Source: Zantedeschia hybrid cultivar
Taxonomy: Eukaryota; Streptophyta; Magnoliopsida; Alismatales; Araceae
Direction: 5' to 3'
DNA: 64,000 nt
NCBI GenBank assembly: GCA_030544215.1
Contig: JARZZO010000009.1
Location: 47,859,129-47,923,128 of the forward strand
Positions within the stretch are counted from its first letter, which is position 1. Every line of letters begins with the position of its first letter. Made by a program: the position numbers and the translations under genes. The notes below the pieces were generated by a model that saw only the letters and a program-made list of their open reading frames with translations, searched no databases and was not told the DNA's origin. This document shows, one piece after another, positions 45,031 through 56,446 of this stretch.

Positions 45031-46527
45031 ATGTCCACCTCCGGTGAGTCTATGCTTACTTCTTATATATATATATTTTTTATAATGGTCATTTTCATTT
45101 ACTTGATGAGAACAATATTTGGTATATCGTATACAAATTTAATAGTGGATTACATTTATGTCTACATTTTTAAGTAGGTGTTATTTTTTTAAAAATTTAT
45201 CCTCGTCCTCCACTTTGGTGGGATGTTTCTCTTCATTAAAAGGGAACAAAGGTAAACGTCCAGTTACAACTGAGGGCGCTGCTACGACCCGTGCCCCAAA
45301 CTGGGCTGTCGACCATGACAAAATCCTCATTCAGCTTCTGATGGAGGAATATGACAAAGGAAATCATATCGAGGGGACATTCAAAACGCAAGTTTGGCAC
45401 CAGATCGCGTCTAGCTTCAATGCTGCAAGTCATCTAAATTACAACAAGGACCAACTACAAAATCGATGGAAGGTCCTCAAAGGGATTTATGTCAAACTTG
45501 ATGCGTTATTTAAAAGAAGTGGGTGGGGTTGGGATGATGAAGCAAAAAGGCCTGTGCCTGGAGTTGAATCATGGGAGCAAGCCATTAAAGTAAGAACAAT
45601 TTACTATAATAATAGCATCTTTTCTTGCTATTGCTAATGACTAACACAAACGTAATCACATGTCTATTAATTTTTCAGATAAATAGTGCCCTTCGTACAT
45701 TAAAAGGTAAAACGTTTCAATTCTTGAAAGAGATGGTTCACATGACAGCCAATAACATGGCGAATGGGGGAGATGCGGAAGGGTCTATGCATGCGTCACA
45801 ACATGTGAATAGACGTGGACGCAGGGTTGCGGACCGCAACAATTTGCCACATTCCGTGGACCCCCCACCACAGCCACAACAGCGAGTGGATCAACTGCAT
45901 GCCCCGCCACTGTCTGTGCAGCCCAATGAAGACTATGTCGAAGGTCATATGGCTATTGGTGATTACGTTAATGCCCTTCACTATGCCAATGCTGGTTCTA
46001 TAACAGGTGACGATCTTATGTCAATATCTCAGCAACTTCAGAGCTCATCCTACGGTGGATATGAACAACATTACAGTGTCGGTTCTGTCCCTTCCCAATC
46101 TCATTACTCCACTCGGACACCTTCCCCGCCGGCACATAGGCCAAATGAAGACGAAGTCATTTCTCCTCAGAAGAAGGGAGCATCATCTTCAAAGTGTCGG
46201 GGTAAAAGAAGCATTGGGGACGAAACAGTACTCTCTTTCTCCCGTGCATTGCGTGATCACACTGAAGTTATGAGGGACCTGAGAGCAGATAAGGCTTCAT
46301 CAAGGGGTTCCAATGGCGGCACCAATGTGTCCGATACACCAGCGGATGTACAAGATAGGATCCCGACGGTCAAAGAGTGTATGGACGATCTACGACGTAT
46401 CCCGAACCTCCCGCGTACTTTGTACTTCAAGGGTGTGAACCTGTTTGGTACACCGGGCATTCGGTCCGTCTACATGGCTCTGCCGGAGGAGGAGAAGCTT
46501 GACTGGGTTATAGCTTGGACTAGTTGA
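45031..46527 (+). CDS. Harbinger ORF1: Myb/SANT-like DNA-binding protein, 402 aa, three exons
   Basis: Exons are 45031-45043, 45243-45589 and 45679-46527. All introns are GT-AG (GTGAGT donor at 45044, GTAAGA at 45590) and the joined length of 1209 nt is in frame. Residues about 15-120 form a Myb/SANT-like domain (PF12776 type): RAPNWAVDHDKILIQLL, DKGNHIEGTFKTQVW, LQNRWKVLKGIY, SGWGWDDEAK. The middle is Gln/Pro/Ser-rich. The tail TVKECMDDLRRIPNLP with ALPEEEKLDWV is typical of these plant proteins. In PIF/Harbinger elements this partner binds DNA and helps bring the transposase to the ends. It appears intact, unlike the transposase. Domesticated relatives exist in plants, but the neighbouring transposase argues for a TE gene. 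Confidence 0.82.
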
Positions 46528-46675
46528 CTTTAGTTGCTACCTGTCGTGTACTTTGTACTTCAAAGGTGTGAACCTGCTTGGTACACCGGGCATTCGGTCC
46601 GTCTACATGGCTCTGCCGAAGGAGGAGAAGCTTGACTGGGTTATAGCTTGGACTAGTTGACTTTAGTTGTTTTGT
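46415..46675. repeat. 132-bp tandem duplication of the ORF1 3' end
   Basis: GTACTTTGTACTTCAA recurs at 46415 and 46547. The unit covers the last 36 or so codons, the stop and part of the 3' UTR. The copies differ at a few positions, all seen as transitions, so it is recent. The second copy is untranslated. Confidence 0.92.
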
Positions 46676-47317
46676 ATGGTCCTAATCTTTTGCTTGTTTC
46701 TTTCCTTTTATCATGCTTGCACCAGTTGCACTTGAATGTTACTCTTATGTTCTTGATAATGCTTTTCTTATCGCGCGTCATGTTTGTTGTGGTCATAACC
46801 TATTTCAATTAAATGTGTTTGGTTATGTCTATTATGTTACTATAAATTGCAATTTCTACTTGTACGTCTCCTGCAGGTATATGATTCTAACTAAGAATGT
46901 GACGTTTTAAGTGTTACGTTGTGTGGGTTGGTCGTGAGCCTGGTTTGTACCTTACTTGGGGAGAATGTTATGCCTAAGTTAACGGTTTTCCAGGAGCTCG
47001 ATATAAAGGGTTCTACTCAATTGAAGAGGGAGAGGCTACACTGTACAGTGTTGTGGAGCATTGTCGACTGACACCAAGAATGAGTCGTCAAGAATATGCA
47101 ATGGGCACTCCAAGTACTGTACGAGCCATGACCGACCCCCCTACATCACACGTGTCAACACAGTTGTCATGGCAATATTGTCTCACGATAGTACTTTTGT
47201 TTCTAGTTGTCCTCTTACTTTTTTTTATTTTGCTTGGTGTACTTTTTATGTCCCTGAGGAGCCGTTGATGTACCCTTCTTTTGAACTATGTACCGTTTTG
47301 AATTTAAATGACAAGTA
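46676..47317 (+). other. Spacer between ORF1 and transposase
   Basis: About 0.64 kb. Includes short overlapping ORFs at 47053-47318 without a domain. Presumably ORF1 3' region and transposase promoter. Confidence 0.4.
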
Positions 47318-48604
47318 ATGGTGGTTTATGTAGACATCAATGAATTAATAATGGAGTTCATTCATGAGGACGACGAGATGATTGAAGAAATCGAAGAAGT
47401 CATAATTGAAGCAATATCAGATCAGTATGCCACAAATGTGTCTAGACAAAAGATGTTTACTTCGGCACATACTGGTCATGTGTGGATACAAGAAGTGCTA
47501 CAAGGGCATGAGCGGAGGGCCTATTGGGCATTCAAGCTTAGCCCTAGCATGTTTATTGCACTGAGGGACATGTTAGTGGACAGGGGCTTACTATGTGACT
47601 CACGACATGTCACTGCCTATGAGCAACTAGCGATGTTCTTACATGCTGCTGGCCATGGTGTTGCGACTGGGGCATTGTGTGAGTACTTCCAACACTCTTC
47701 ACAAACAATCAGTTATTATGTCAATAACGTTGCTATGGCATTGGCATCTCTGAAGACGGAATTTATTCAGCCTCCTTCTAATGTGGGTGAATGTCACCCT
47801 CATATCCGAGGGAAGACATATTTCTATCCTTACTTCAAGGTATTTGATTTCTAATGGTCTAGCATTTCATTTTTAATGGTTTAAACAAAATCTTATGCAT
47901 GCTCTTATATTTTCATTGCACTGTGTAGGATGCGATTGGGGCGATTGATGGAACACATATAATAGCTCATATTCCACGAAAAGACCATGGTCGCTTTCGT
48001 AACCGCAAGGGTTACATAAGCCAAAATGTAATGGGGGTTGTCTCTTTCGACCTCACTTTTCTATACATTGCTGTTGGTTGGGAAGGTTCTGCAACAGATA
48101 TGAGAGTATTGAAGTGGGCATTGGATCATGGCGGGTTTCGGGTGCCTCGCGGCAAATACTATCTTGTCGACTCTGGATACGCAAACACGCGTAGTTTCTT
48201 AGCTCCTTATCGAGGACAACGGTACCACATTGGTTGCTTTAGAGGTCGTGGTCAACATTATGCTAATAAAAGAGAAGTTTAACCATAGACATGCACAACT
48301 GAGGAATTGTGTAGAGCACGTGTTCGGTGTGCTCAAGAATCGATTTCAAATCTTAAGAGAGGGTTGTATGTACCCATGGGAAACACAACAAAAGATAATG
48401 CTAGCATGTTCTATCGTCGACAACTTCGTTCGTCGAAGGGAGGGACATGATGTATATTTTAACATGGCAAATGAACGTGGATTTGCAGAAGATGATGGAG
48501 ATATTGACTACCCCGTTGACATTGCGCCTAGCCAAGCTGAGCTAGTTGTAGGGGACCATGTCAGGGAGGAAATTACAGACCAACTCTGGGAGGAGAATAA
48601 TTAG
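47318..48604 (+). pseudogene. PIF/Harbinger DDE transposase, one frameshift
   Basis: Exon 1 is 47318-47839, with an acidic start, then KLSPSMFIALRDMLVDRGLL and EQLAMFLHAAGHG, the HTH-like region of this family. A GT-AG intron covers 47840-47928. Exon 2 opens DAIGAIDGTHI with the first catalytic Asp. YLVDSGYA (about 48165) holds the second Asp and NCVEHVFGVLKNRF (about 48315) the Glu. The reading frame changes at the A-run near 48265-48275: the first part ends at a TAA at 48280 while the second continues one frame over to 48604. All three catalytic residues remain. The break is a single-base indel or an assembly error. ORF1 lies upstream on the same strand. Confidence 0.88.
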
Positions 48605-49168
48605 CTTTGGTAGATGTTTCCTTTGTTTGCTCTTTTCCGTTTTATCTTGCTTAGTTGTTATGCCATGTATGATTTATTTTTATTTCTATTTGGTAGATAT
48701 TTGTATCGTTCACTATATGGCATGTAACTTTAATTCATATCTGCATTTTGTTTATTTTCATTCATATGCACTGAAAACTGATGTTCATCTATATTTTGGA
48801 TATCATGGTGTTTTTATTTCCTCTCATTTGTTCTTACAGGTGGTGCGCATACATGGTTGGAGTGCTTCTTTCTTAGACATACACTCAGATAGCAGGAGGC
48901 ATGATTGCAGCCCTATACCGATTGCACGTTTGGGTAGTAAGAAGGCATACGTGCAACCCTACCCAAGCATGTCTTCGGATATTAGCACGGCATGATTGCA
49001 GCCCTATCTGAGTGTTGTAATATATGGACAGTGATGAAGGAAGAAGTAGTGAGTCTATTGGTTAGATGGCTTTTAAGCAACCCTAATAGATGATGAAACT
49101 CTTTTTTCTGAGTCCATCTTTCATATTTTGAAGAAGCATTCGTTTCATTTCATTATTTTAATCTTCAG

Positions 49169-49376
49169 TTATTATGGGGGTTGCATGAGTCTCGTTTGAT
49201 TTCATGCTATTTTTATAAACTTATTATGGGGGTTGCATGAGCCTCGCTTGATTTCATGTTATTTTTATAAACTTATTATGCAGGTTGCATGAGCCTCGCT
49301 TGATTTCATGCTATTTTTATAAACTTATTATGCAGGTTGCATGAGCCTCGCTTGATTTCATGCTGTGTAGTATTAA
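49169..49376. repeat. 52-bp tandem repeat, four copies
   Basis: TTATTATGSRGGTTGCATGAG recurs at 49169, 49221, 49273 and 49325. The copies are nearly identical. No ORF. Confidence 0.93.
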
Positions 49377-49572
49377 TTTTCATTCCTAATTGTGGAAGAT
49401 GCATGAGCCTCCCTTATATTACAGTTAATGGTATGAGCCTACCATGAATCTTGGGTATGTTTTCAACTGTGACATGGTCCAAGAGTTTTATAACAAGGAC
49501 TGTTGAATCCAATTGAATCCTATACTTGAATTGAGAAAAGAGGACAAATTGGGCCAAGTCTCTCTCTCTCTC

Positions 49573-49585
49573 TATATATATATAT
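49573..49585 (+). promoter_or_regulatory. TATA box with pyrimidine-patch promoter
   Basis: A (TA)n TATA element is flanked by CT-rich tracts (49560-49570 and 49591-49630), the usual plant core-promoter layout. A start about 30 bp downstream would leave a 5' UTR of about 50 bases before the ATG at 49662. Confidence 0.6.
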
Positions 49586-49661
49586 CTCTACCCCTCTCTC
49601 TCTCTAGGCATCTCTATCTTTCTCTCTCTAAATTCCCCTTGTGCAGCTAGCTGTTTCATCA

Positions 49662-49793
49662 ATGGGGCAGTTGGAGAAGCAGGTGAAGGAGAGGGCCAAG
49701 GAGCTGAAGCACCTGCTCCAGAAGGGCATGAGGATCGTAGGCCACACGTGCAAGAAGAGCTGGTACAAGGTTAGGAACATGAGGCGAGGCTAA
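49662..49793 (+). CDS. Small basic peptide gene, 43 aa, single exon
   Basis: The ORF begins MGQLEKQVKERAKELKHLLQ, continues KGMRIVGHTCKKSWYKV and ends RNMRRG before TAA at 49791. It is GC-richer than its AT-rich surroundings and sits about 75 bp below a TATA box and CT patch. It is strongly basic and amphipathic. The first half looks like a helix with charged heptads, the second has Cys, Trp and a Lys/Arg-rich end. The pattern KKG-RIVG-CKK-W-KV-MRR recalls short conserved plant proteins of unknown function that I remember only loosely, so no name is given. I see no signal peptide or membrane segment. It lies inside the candidate Harbinger element, so it may be a captured host gene. Confidence 0.6.
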   Translation: MGQLEKQVKERAKELKHLLQKGMRIVGHTCKKSWYKVRNMRRG

Positions 49794-50777
49794 CCCACGC
49801 GTGTGGTGATGTCCCCGGAAGAGAAAAGATCCAATTTTTTCTGTCTTCTTCTTTTGTTTTTTTTTGGGGGGGTGTGTTCGAGGGTATGATCTAAATACTA
49901 AATAGCATGCAGCTATGGAGTCTTGTTTATCCCGTGAGTTTGGGCTGGGTTGATCCTAAGTCAACTTAAGATAAATTAGATTTTTAAACATTCATGTTAT
50001 TAAATAATTGGTAAATAAAAATTATTTTTGGTCTCTCTAATCTGTGTTGTCATGCGGTTTTTTAACTTCCAGTTCAAATTTGGAGGTTTAATTAATTTTC
50101 AGTTCATTCATTCAAAACATTAACTTTCAGTGCCATGACTGTTTATAAGTAAATTTTGAGTCTAAACCATCATTTGCCACTGTGTAAAATTTTGAGTCTA
50201 TACCTCTTTGTCATCTTTTTTTTTCGGATTGCATGAGCGTCAGCTCGTGGTTGCTATCAAGAATATTTTTCTCCTTTTTTTGGTTTTGATTCTTTGAATA
50301 TTATTCCCAGTCTCTTTTTTGGAGAAATTTTTTTATCATCTGTCTATCAAACAATGTTTTAAAAATCAAAGTGGACCGTCCGATTCCAGAAAAATAAGAA
50401 TAAGTGGCTTTTTTAGTCTAGTTCAACCAAAAACCGCCATCCTTTCAAAAGTGTAGGAACCAACTAAAAACTGGCTGCTTTAGTCTAGTTCACATGAAAA
50501 TAGGCTGGTTCAAAGTTACGTATAATATTTACTTTATAAAATATAATTTACAACTATTCAAACGTAAATTCAAGACCACTACTTAACGTTAAAATCGATA
50601 TATAAGAAAGATAAGTTTTGAGATAAATAATAAATATAAATGCATGTATATGTGTATTGAGTCTGAAGACCATTTTTATCCAGTCCGTCCAAAACAGACC
50701 CAACCCAAAGCCTCTCCAATTTAATGGCCGATCCAATTTTGAAAACATTGATGTCAAATCTTTTCAAAATTCTAGTA

Positions 50778-50808
<31 letters not shown>

Positions 50809-51865
50809 ATATTGGGAACAAAAATTAGATTTTCAGTAGCTATCAAAGCCGAAAATAAATGCATTTCGCTCTAATTATAGAGGTTCTTGTCAAAGCTTAT
50901 GCTATTACAACTGTAGTTGCAACAATCACAATCATTGCTATAGCCTATGACTTGCAACCAAACCAAACAACCCAATCATGTCAAAATTATATCAGCTTGA
51001 CCATGAATTAGAAATACCCTCCACATTGCGAGACACCTAAGAAGCTTGGCATTATTTTATCGCATCTATGAATGATGCTTACTTGAAAATTTTAAGTTCT
51101 AAGGCTTGAAATCTTGTTCAGATAGCTGTACAATGGCCCCAATGTTTTGGATTTAAAACCAATGTCAGATAAAAAGGGTATCACAAGAGCTGACAAGATT
51201 TTTGGACACAGAAGTCTAGAACATCCCAAATACTAATTTGGAGGTTTAATTAATTTTCAGTTCATTCGTTCAAAACATTAACTTTCAGTGCCATGACTGT
51301 TTATAAGTAAATTTTGAGTCTAAACCATCATTTGCCACTGTGTGAAATTTTGAGTCTAAACCCCAGACTATTCCTCCCTTAGACAGCCCGTGAACCCTTA
51401 TCAGTCAGCCCTATCTTTTTTATAATAATGTGTTTCTACAAGCAGATTCTTATTCGATTTCACTCATTTTTAAATTGAACATCTAGTTATAATTATTATA
51501 TTTTAGTATTTCAAAATTATATTAACATTATTTTTTATGAACACATGTATAATCAATAGTATTATATATTAATATATATGTTACATTGTCCATGAATGAA
51601 GGTCAAAGTATAGCATAGAATAGTATTTTCAATTTCTTATTCTACCAAATCGGAATTAGTAGGTAGTAGGATAAGAAGGGTAATTTGGACAAAAAAAGTG
51701 CTTATTCTCCTTCTTATTCCCTCCTTCGTAATCAAAGCAATTAGAATAACTTCTTATTCTATCTTCAATTCATATCCGCTGCCAAATCAAAAGACTTCTT
51801 ATTCTAGAATAAGCCATCCGGCATAACTTATTCTAGAATAAGAAATCTGGGAAACAAAGTGGGGC
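49794..51865. other. AT-rich non-coding right part of the Harbinger-like element
   Basis: It holds a 120-bp direct duplication (50082-50203 and 51236-51361), a (CA)n-(TA)n microsatellite at 50779-50809 and repeats of CTTATTCTAGAATAAG near the right end (51801-51842). No gene was recognised. Confidence 0.5.
50082..50203. repeat. 120-bp direct duplication, first copy
   Basis: AATTTGGAGGTTTAATTAAT to TTTTGAGTCTAWACC recurs at 51236-51361 with very few changes and 1.15 kb spacing. The second copy is at 51236-51361. Confidence 0.9.
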
Positions 51866-51868
51866 TAA

Positions 51869-52750
51869 GTGTTTAAGATTCATTCTTAAAGGGTTTTGGG
51901 ATTGATTCTCAATTATTTAGGATTAATTCCAGTATTTAAGACCCCTAGAGGTATCTTTTTTAGGTTTTTAACACCTTATGGGAGGTTTGAAAACCCTTCG
52001 AATATATTTTTAGAATTATCTTGGATATACTTGTGTCACAAGGGTATTTCGGTAATTTTACTCAAATTGGGTTTATTAGACTTAGTGTCTATATTTATAT
52101 TTTTTTGGGATTTTTACATATTTTTATCATACTTAGGGTATTTTAATAATTTTATCCATCTTATTAGATTTTGGAGGGTATTTTAGATATAGGAAGCATT
52201 TTGATATTTTTTGAAGTTTTTCTATAATTTTTACAGACTTTTATCACGAGGGAGGGTATTTTCGTAATTTGGTTAAGTTCTGGGGTATTTTGGTCATTAT
52301 GAAAATTTACATTCCAGATTTAATTCATTCAATTTCTTTTTTTACTGTTTTTTACTCAATTTTGACTGATTTTTATGTTTATCTTTGATATTTTATTAAT
52401 TTCTTAAGTGGTAAAGGTTACTTTATGGTTTTTATGTATTTGAATATTTTCAGATTTTTAGTTTTATGCTTTTACTGATTTTTATTTGTTTTCACTGTAT
52501 TTTCTGATTTTATTTACTGTTTTTTATTGATTACCACAGGTTTTAGTAATTAATTAGGGTTTAAATTATTTTTGACTTAATTAATTTGCCTTAAGTATTT
52601 AGGTTTCATATTCAAGATTTTATTCTATATTTAGGGATGAGACCAAGGTTAATTAATTAAGTATTTACAGATTTTAATCAGATTTTAAGGTAATTAATAA
52701 ATTAATTGTGTATTATAAAAATAATATATGATTTTTTTTAATTATTTTAA
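51869..52750. other. AT-rich DNA with GGTATTTYGGTAATTT motifs
   Basis: GGGTATTTCGGTAATTT-like phrases recur near 52043, 52253 and 52290. Such motifs are common in plant LTRs, but no LTR ends were found. No gene. Confidence 0.4.
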
Positions 52751-53236
52751 ATTTGATGACACACATGCACACAATTTGCATAAAGAAGTTCTTTCATTAT
52801 TTCGGCAGAGTTTCGTCTTATAAAGAAGGCATTTACAACAATAATTCGGCATGGCTTCTCCTTAGGAAAAAAAACCTTAGGAAGAGAACCCACGGGACGA
52901 AAAACTCCTCAAAACGCAGCAAACCCGGACAAGAGCACCGGATTTGGTCTTTAGAACAACAGAATTTCCCCTTTTGGAACAAGGTGGGCTTGTGTGCTTT
53001 TCACCTTGTGTGTCTTGCAAATGGGGGTATGGGGTCCTATTTATAGGCCCAAATTCGGGCCCGGTGGGGGGGTGCCACCGGGGAGGCCCACCGGTTTCCC
53101 CACCTTCTCCTCCCTTTTATTTATTTTTTGTTTTAGAGAGGGAGAGAAGAGAAGAGAGAGAGGGGGGGGGGGGGGGAACCCGGTGGTCTCCCCCACCGGT
53201 TCCCAACTGGGGGGAGCCACTGGTTGGACCCCCCCC

Positions 53237-53267
<31 letters not shown>

Positions 53268-54150
53268 ACACACACACCGGTTTTGGGCAACCGGTGGGGG
53301 TAGATCCCCCCTCTCCTCCTTTTTTTAGTTTTGTTCTTAATGGGGCTTAGCTCATTAATTACCCCCCTTTAGCCAAGTGTGAATGGGGTGGTTAATTCTC
53401 TCTTAGTGGAGAGTTAATGAGGACTTGGGGTTCTTAACTAGGTGAGGGGTTTAAGAGCCCATTAACTCTCTCCTAATTACTCCCCCCTCTCCTTTTCTTT
53501 TATTTTTTAAATTTCAAAATTTGAAAGAGAGGGACCCCCCCACCGGCTCCTCCCTTGGAGGGAATCAGTGGGGGTCCACGAACCGATGCCCCCCCCCCCC
53601 CCCAACCGGTTCCTCCTCTCTCTCTCTCTCTCCCCTTCCTCCTTTTTATTTAAACAAAAGGGGGAGAGAGAGAGAGGGGACCACTTGGTTAATTTGGTCT
53701 CTTTCCTCTTTTGGACTTGAAGAATCTTCCTCTTTTGGCTGCAGTTTTTAGTCCTGCTCGACTGATTTTTAGGCCTATTTGGACCTGATATTGAGCTTTG
53801 ATATCGGGCCCATATTGGATTTCTTATTGGGCCACTGTGGGCTTAATATTTGGGCCTTTTTTGAGGGTATTTTGGGCCCATTTATTGAAGGCTTTTGGGC
53901 TGTTTCAGGGCCCATTTTCTGCTTCTGTTTGGACAGTTTCTTGCAGATTTTTGGGCCTCCTATCGGGCCCATTTGGTGGGGCTTATTACGCCATTTGCGA
54001 GACAACTCATCGCAGATTTTGAGGCTGTTTTGGGCAGCACCCAAGAGTTTTATCGGGGCTGTTTCGGACCTCTTATTGAAGCCCTTTCAAGGCGCACTCG
54101 CCTAGGTATACTTTCGCCCCCTTTGCATCCTTAATGCATGCATATAGTTA
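52751..54150. repeat. GC-rich low-complexity region with homopolymer and (CA)n runs
   Basis: G-run at 53161-53177, a C-run of about 30 followed by (CA)n at 53228-53275, a C-run at 53590-53605, and repeated CACCGGTT and GGGCCCAT phrases. The ORFs 52944-53350, 53521-53751 and 53779-54134 follow from this composition; their peptides are Pro/Gly/Thr-rich or hydrophobic repeats of TTTGGGCCC. Probably part of an unrecognised LTR. Confidence 0.6.
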
Positions 54151-55442
54151 TATCCGCATACATATAGGAAGGATCTATATTAACATGGACGTTCATATTG
54201 TAGGTGCATGTTCATTTTTTTCTTTTCACAACATAAGCTCATATGAATGCGAGTGTATGTCATGCATAGATATCTTTCATTGCACAATTATGCACATATG
54301 CATATTTCGATAATCTTCATCATGCATGAAAATTTTCTGGTCAACAGGTTTCCTGCGGCTTCTTAGCATCATAAGGATTCTTAGCATCTTGCAGTGGCAT
54401 GCATGCCTTTGAGTTATTGAAAAATTGTAGAATCTCTGGTGGTCATTTTCTCTCTAAATTACCCATAATACAGCTGGCAGAATCACAGACCAGGCCCCTC
54501 TTTTGTCTCTAACTGGACAGTGGGATGCTTAAACCATTGGTAGGCTTGAGTGTTCTTGACGCATCCACCACTGTGTTGATAGATTGCACATGGTTATCCA
54601 GATTGGGTTGGTTATACCACATCTGAGGAGTAAAGAATGGATGATTTATATCGTTGAAAACATGCGACCGAAGGTACAGGAGCCATCAACATTTGGATTA
54701 ATATGGATGCATCAATGTTTGGATTTCAGTTGATCATCCTATCACAAGTCTGTAGCACTTCTAGGAAAAATTTCCAATATAAGATTTAGCCTTTTAGAGG
54801 TTGTAACCTGGATGGTACAATTTTCCATCAATCTACTTGGCAGCCTTATTTCGATGTAAATGCGCATGCAGATATGGATTGTGTTCAATATTCTGTGATC
54901 TATAAATGGGGTGCTTCCTGTGTCTCTTGTCCCATTGCGTCTTCTGGACATGATAACTAATATTACGAAGAAGGCCTCCCCTGTTCCCTGTGCCAGTCAA
55001 TGCATGTAAATAAATTAGATGAGATACCTGTTCTCATCAGCTGTCCTCCTGGAAATGAATCTTGTTAGCATAACGTACTACATCCACAGATAGAGAAGAG
55101 CAGTCAGCTATACTGAAATTCACTTAATATCTTCCCAAATTCTAGGCAAAGTATTTTTGTTTATTTATGCATTCCATTGTATTGCTGTTTCAGGAGTATT
55201 TATTCTTCACTATCTTCAATTTTGTCATTTCCTTCACCAAACTTTCTTGAACTATTCGGTAATTATTGCACTATTCCATGGAATGCCAAATTTAATCAGA
55301 TCACCTGCTGACCTATTGCCACCCCCTATGCAAATCGGGTTGGATTGGCCCTGATTTGGTGAGGGCATTCCATTTCCAGAAAAAGGAAAACAAAGCAACC
55401 CTCTTCATGTTTCTTACTCCTTCAGTTCTTCCAGGAATGAAG
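54151..55442. other. Non-coding, unassigned
   Basis: No ORF with a recognisable domain. Possibly a decayed extension of the LINE at 55443-56100. Confidence 0.3.
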
Positions 55443-56100
55443 TTATTTTGCTTTTTCCTTTGAGCTTAAAGGAAGATTGGAGGTGCCAGTTCCAATCTGA
55501 ATAAGCTGATTCTGCCTTTCATACAATATTTGGGTTGTACATGCTTGGGAAAGGCTTAGACCTTCCCTGCTTCTACAGAGAACCGTCCAACCAAATATCC
55601 ATCCTTCCTGTAAGAGCATTGTGATGCCAGAAAATTTCACTTCTCACATATCAACATAGTTAGTTGTCAAGGCTTACGACTAGGCGACTCCTAGGCGCTG
55701 CTTACCAGGAAGGATGGATATTTTTCTCCTTTTTCTGGCATCTTGAAACATATATAGGAATGCCAGAAAGGAGGATCTTGAAACGTCCACATTAAGTAAG
55801 TCTTTTGCCCACTCCCTCACTCTAAGACAAACAAAAATGGCAGTTCTCTCCAGGGTTAATGCTTTGTTCTTGAAAATTCTCCTGTCCTTCTCTCCCCAAA
55901 TAGCCCATAAGGTAGTGTAAAGAATCGGCAATTAGATCTTGCCATCCTCCTTGGGCATGGATGCCCAAGTAAGGAACTACAACATCTGTTGAACAGGTGT
56001 GCAAGGCAAAACAAAAGGAAGTGGGGACATAGGATCCCCTGTCGGAGTCTCTTGCTGCTGTGAAAATAAGGTGTAGGTTCCCTATTAAAGAGGACAACTT
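55443..56100 (-). pseudogene. LINE ORF2 C-terminal relic
   Basis: The minus strand reads LHLIFTAARDSD, IHAQGGWQDLI and LHYLMGYLGR in one frame (56097-55822). In an overlapping frame it reads LPILYTTLWAIWGEKDRRIFKNKALTLERTA (about 55930-55850). The LWAIW-E-RRIF block is the typical tail of plant LINE reverse transcriptase (zf-RVT region). The frame change in between marks a dead copy. It is related to, but not a copy of, the relic at 38214-38860. Confidence 0.7.
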
Positions 56101-56163
56101 GGAAATCTTGCTGTTGAAATTCAGTTCTTAACCTTGCCTATAGATTTGTCCTAAAAACCAAAC

Positions 56164-56440
56164 CAATGTTGTCAAGGCGGCCAAGGCAAGGGGCCTAGGG
56201 GAAGCCTAGTTTATATAACCTAGGATGTTTCAAGAGGACTACTATCTACACTTTCCACCATATTAAATTCTAGTTTTATCTATATATGAGGGTAGAAAAC
56301 TAGCCATGGCATTCACAACATTCAGCATATACCTAAAATGTAAAAGGAAACCTGAAATTTACTAGTTAAATGCTCATGACATGTAAAGAAAGAAAGAGAA
56401 ATATAAGATATATGCAAGGTTCAATTCTTCCCAATGTCCG
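56164..56440. other. Short MITE-like fragment and non-coding DNA
   Basis: AATGTTGTCAAGGCGGCCAAGGC at 56165 resembles one end of GCCTAGGC-type hAT MITEs. No partner end is seen nearby. Confidence 0.35.
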
Positions 56441-56446
56441 TGTGCA

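Larger units (their letters stand above)
40777..51865 (+). mobile_element. Candidate PIF/Harbinger DNA transposon, 11.1 kb
   Basis: Left end GCTCCACTTTGATT and right end (complement) GCCCCACTTTGTTT match at 12 of 14 positions. TAA lies immediately outside both (40774-40776 and 51866-51868), fitting the 3-bp TWA duplication of the superfamily. Between them are a Myb/SANT-like ORF1 and a DDE transposase, the two standard Harbinger genes. It is about twice the usual length and contains several tandem duplications, a LINE piece and a small-peptide gene. It is possible that the two ends belong to separate elements, so the outer limits are less certain than the genes. Confidence 0.65.

Noticed and set aside
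53779..54134. Hydrophobic 108-codon ORF resembling a membrane protein
   Set aside because: Made of repeated TTTGGGCCCAT phrases; hydrophobicity follows composition.
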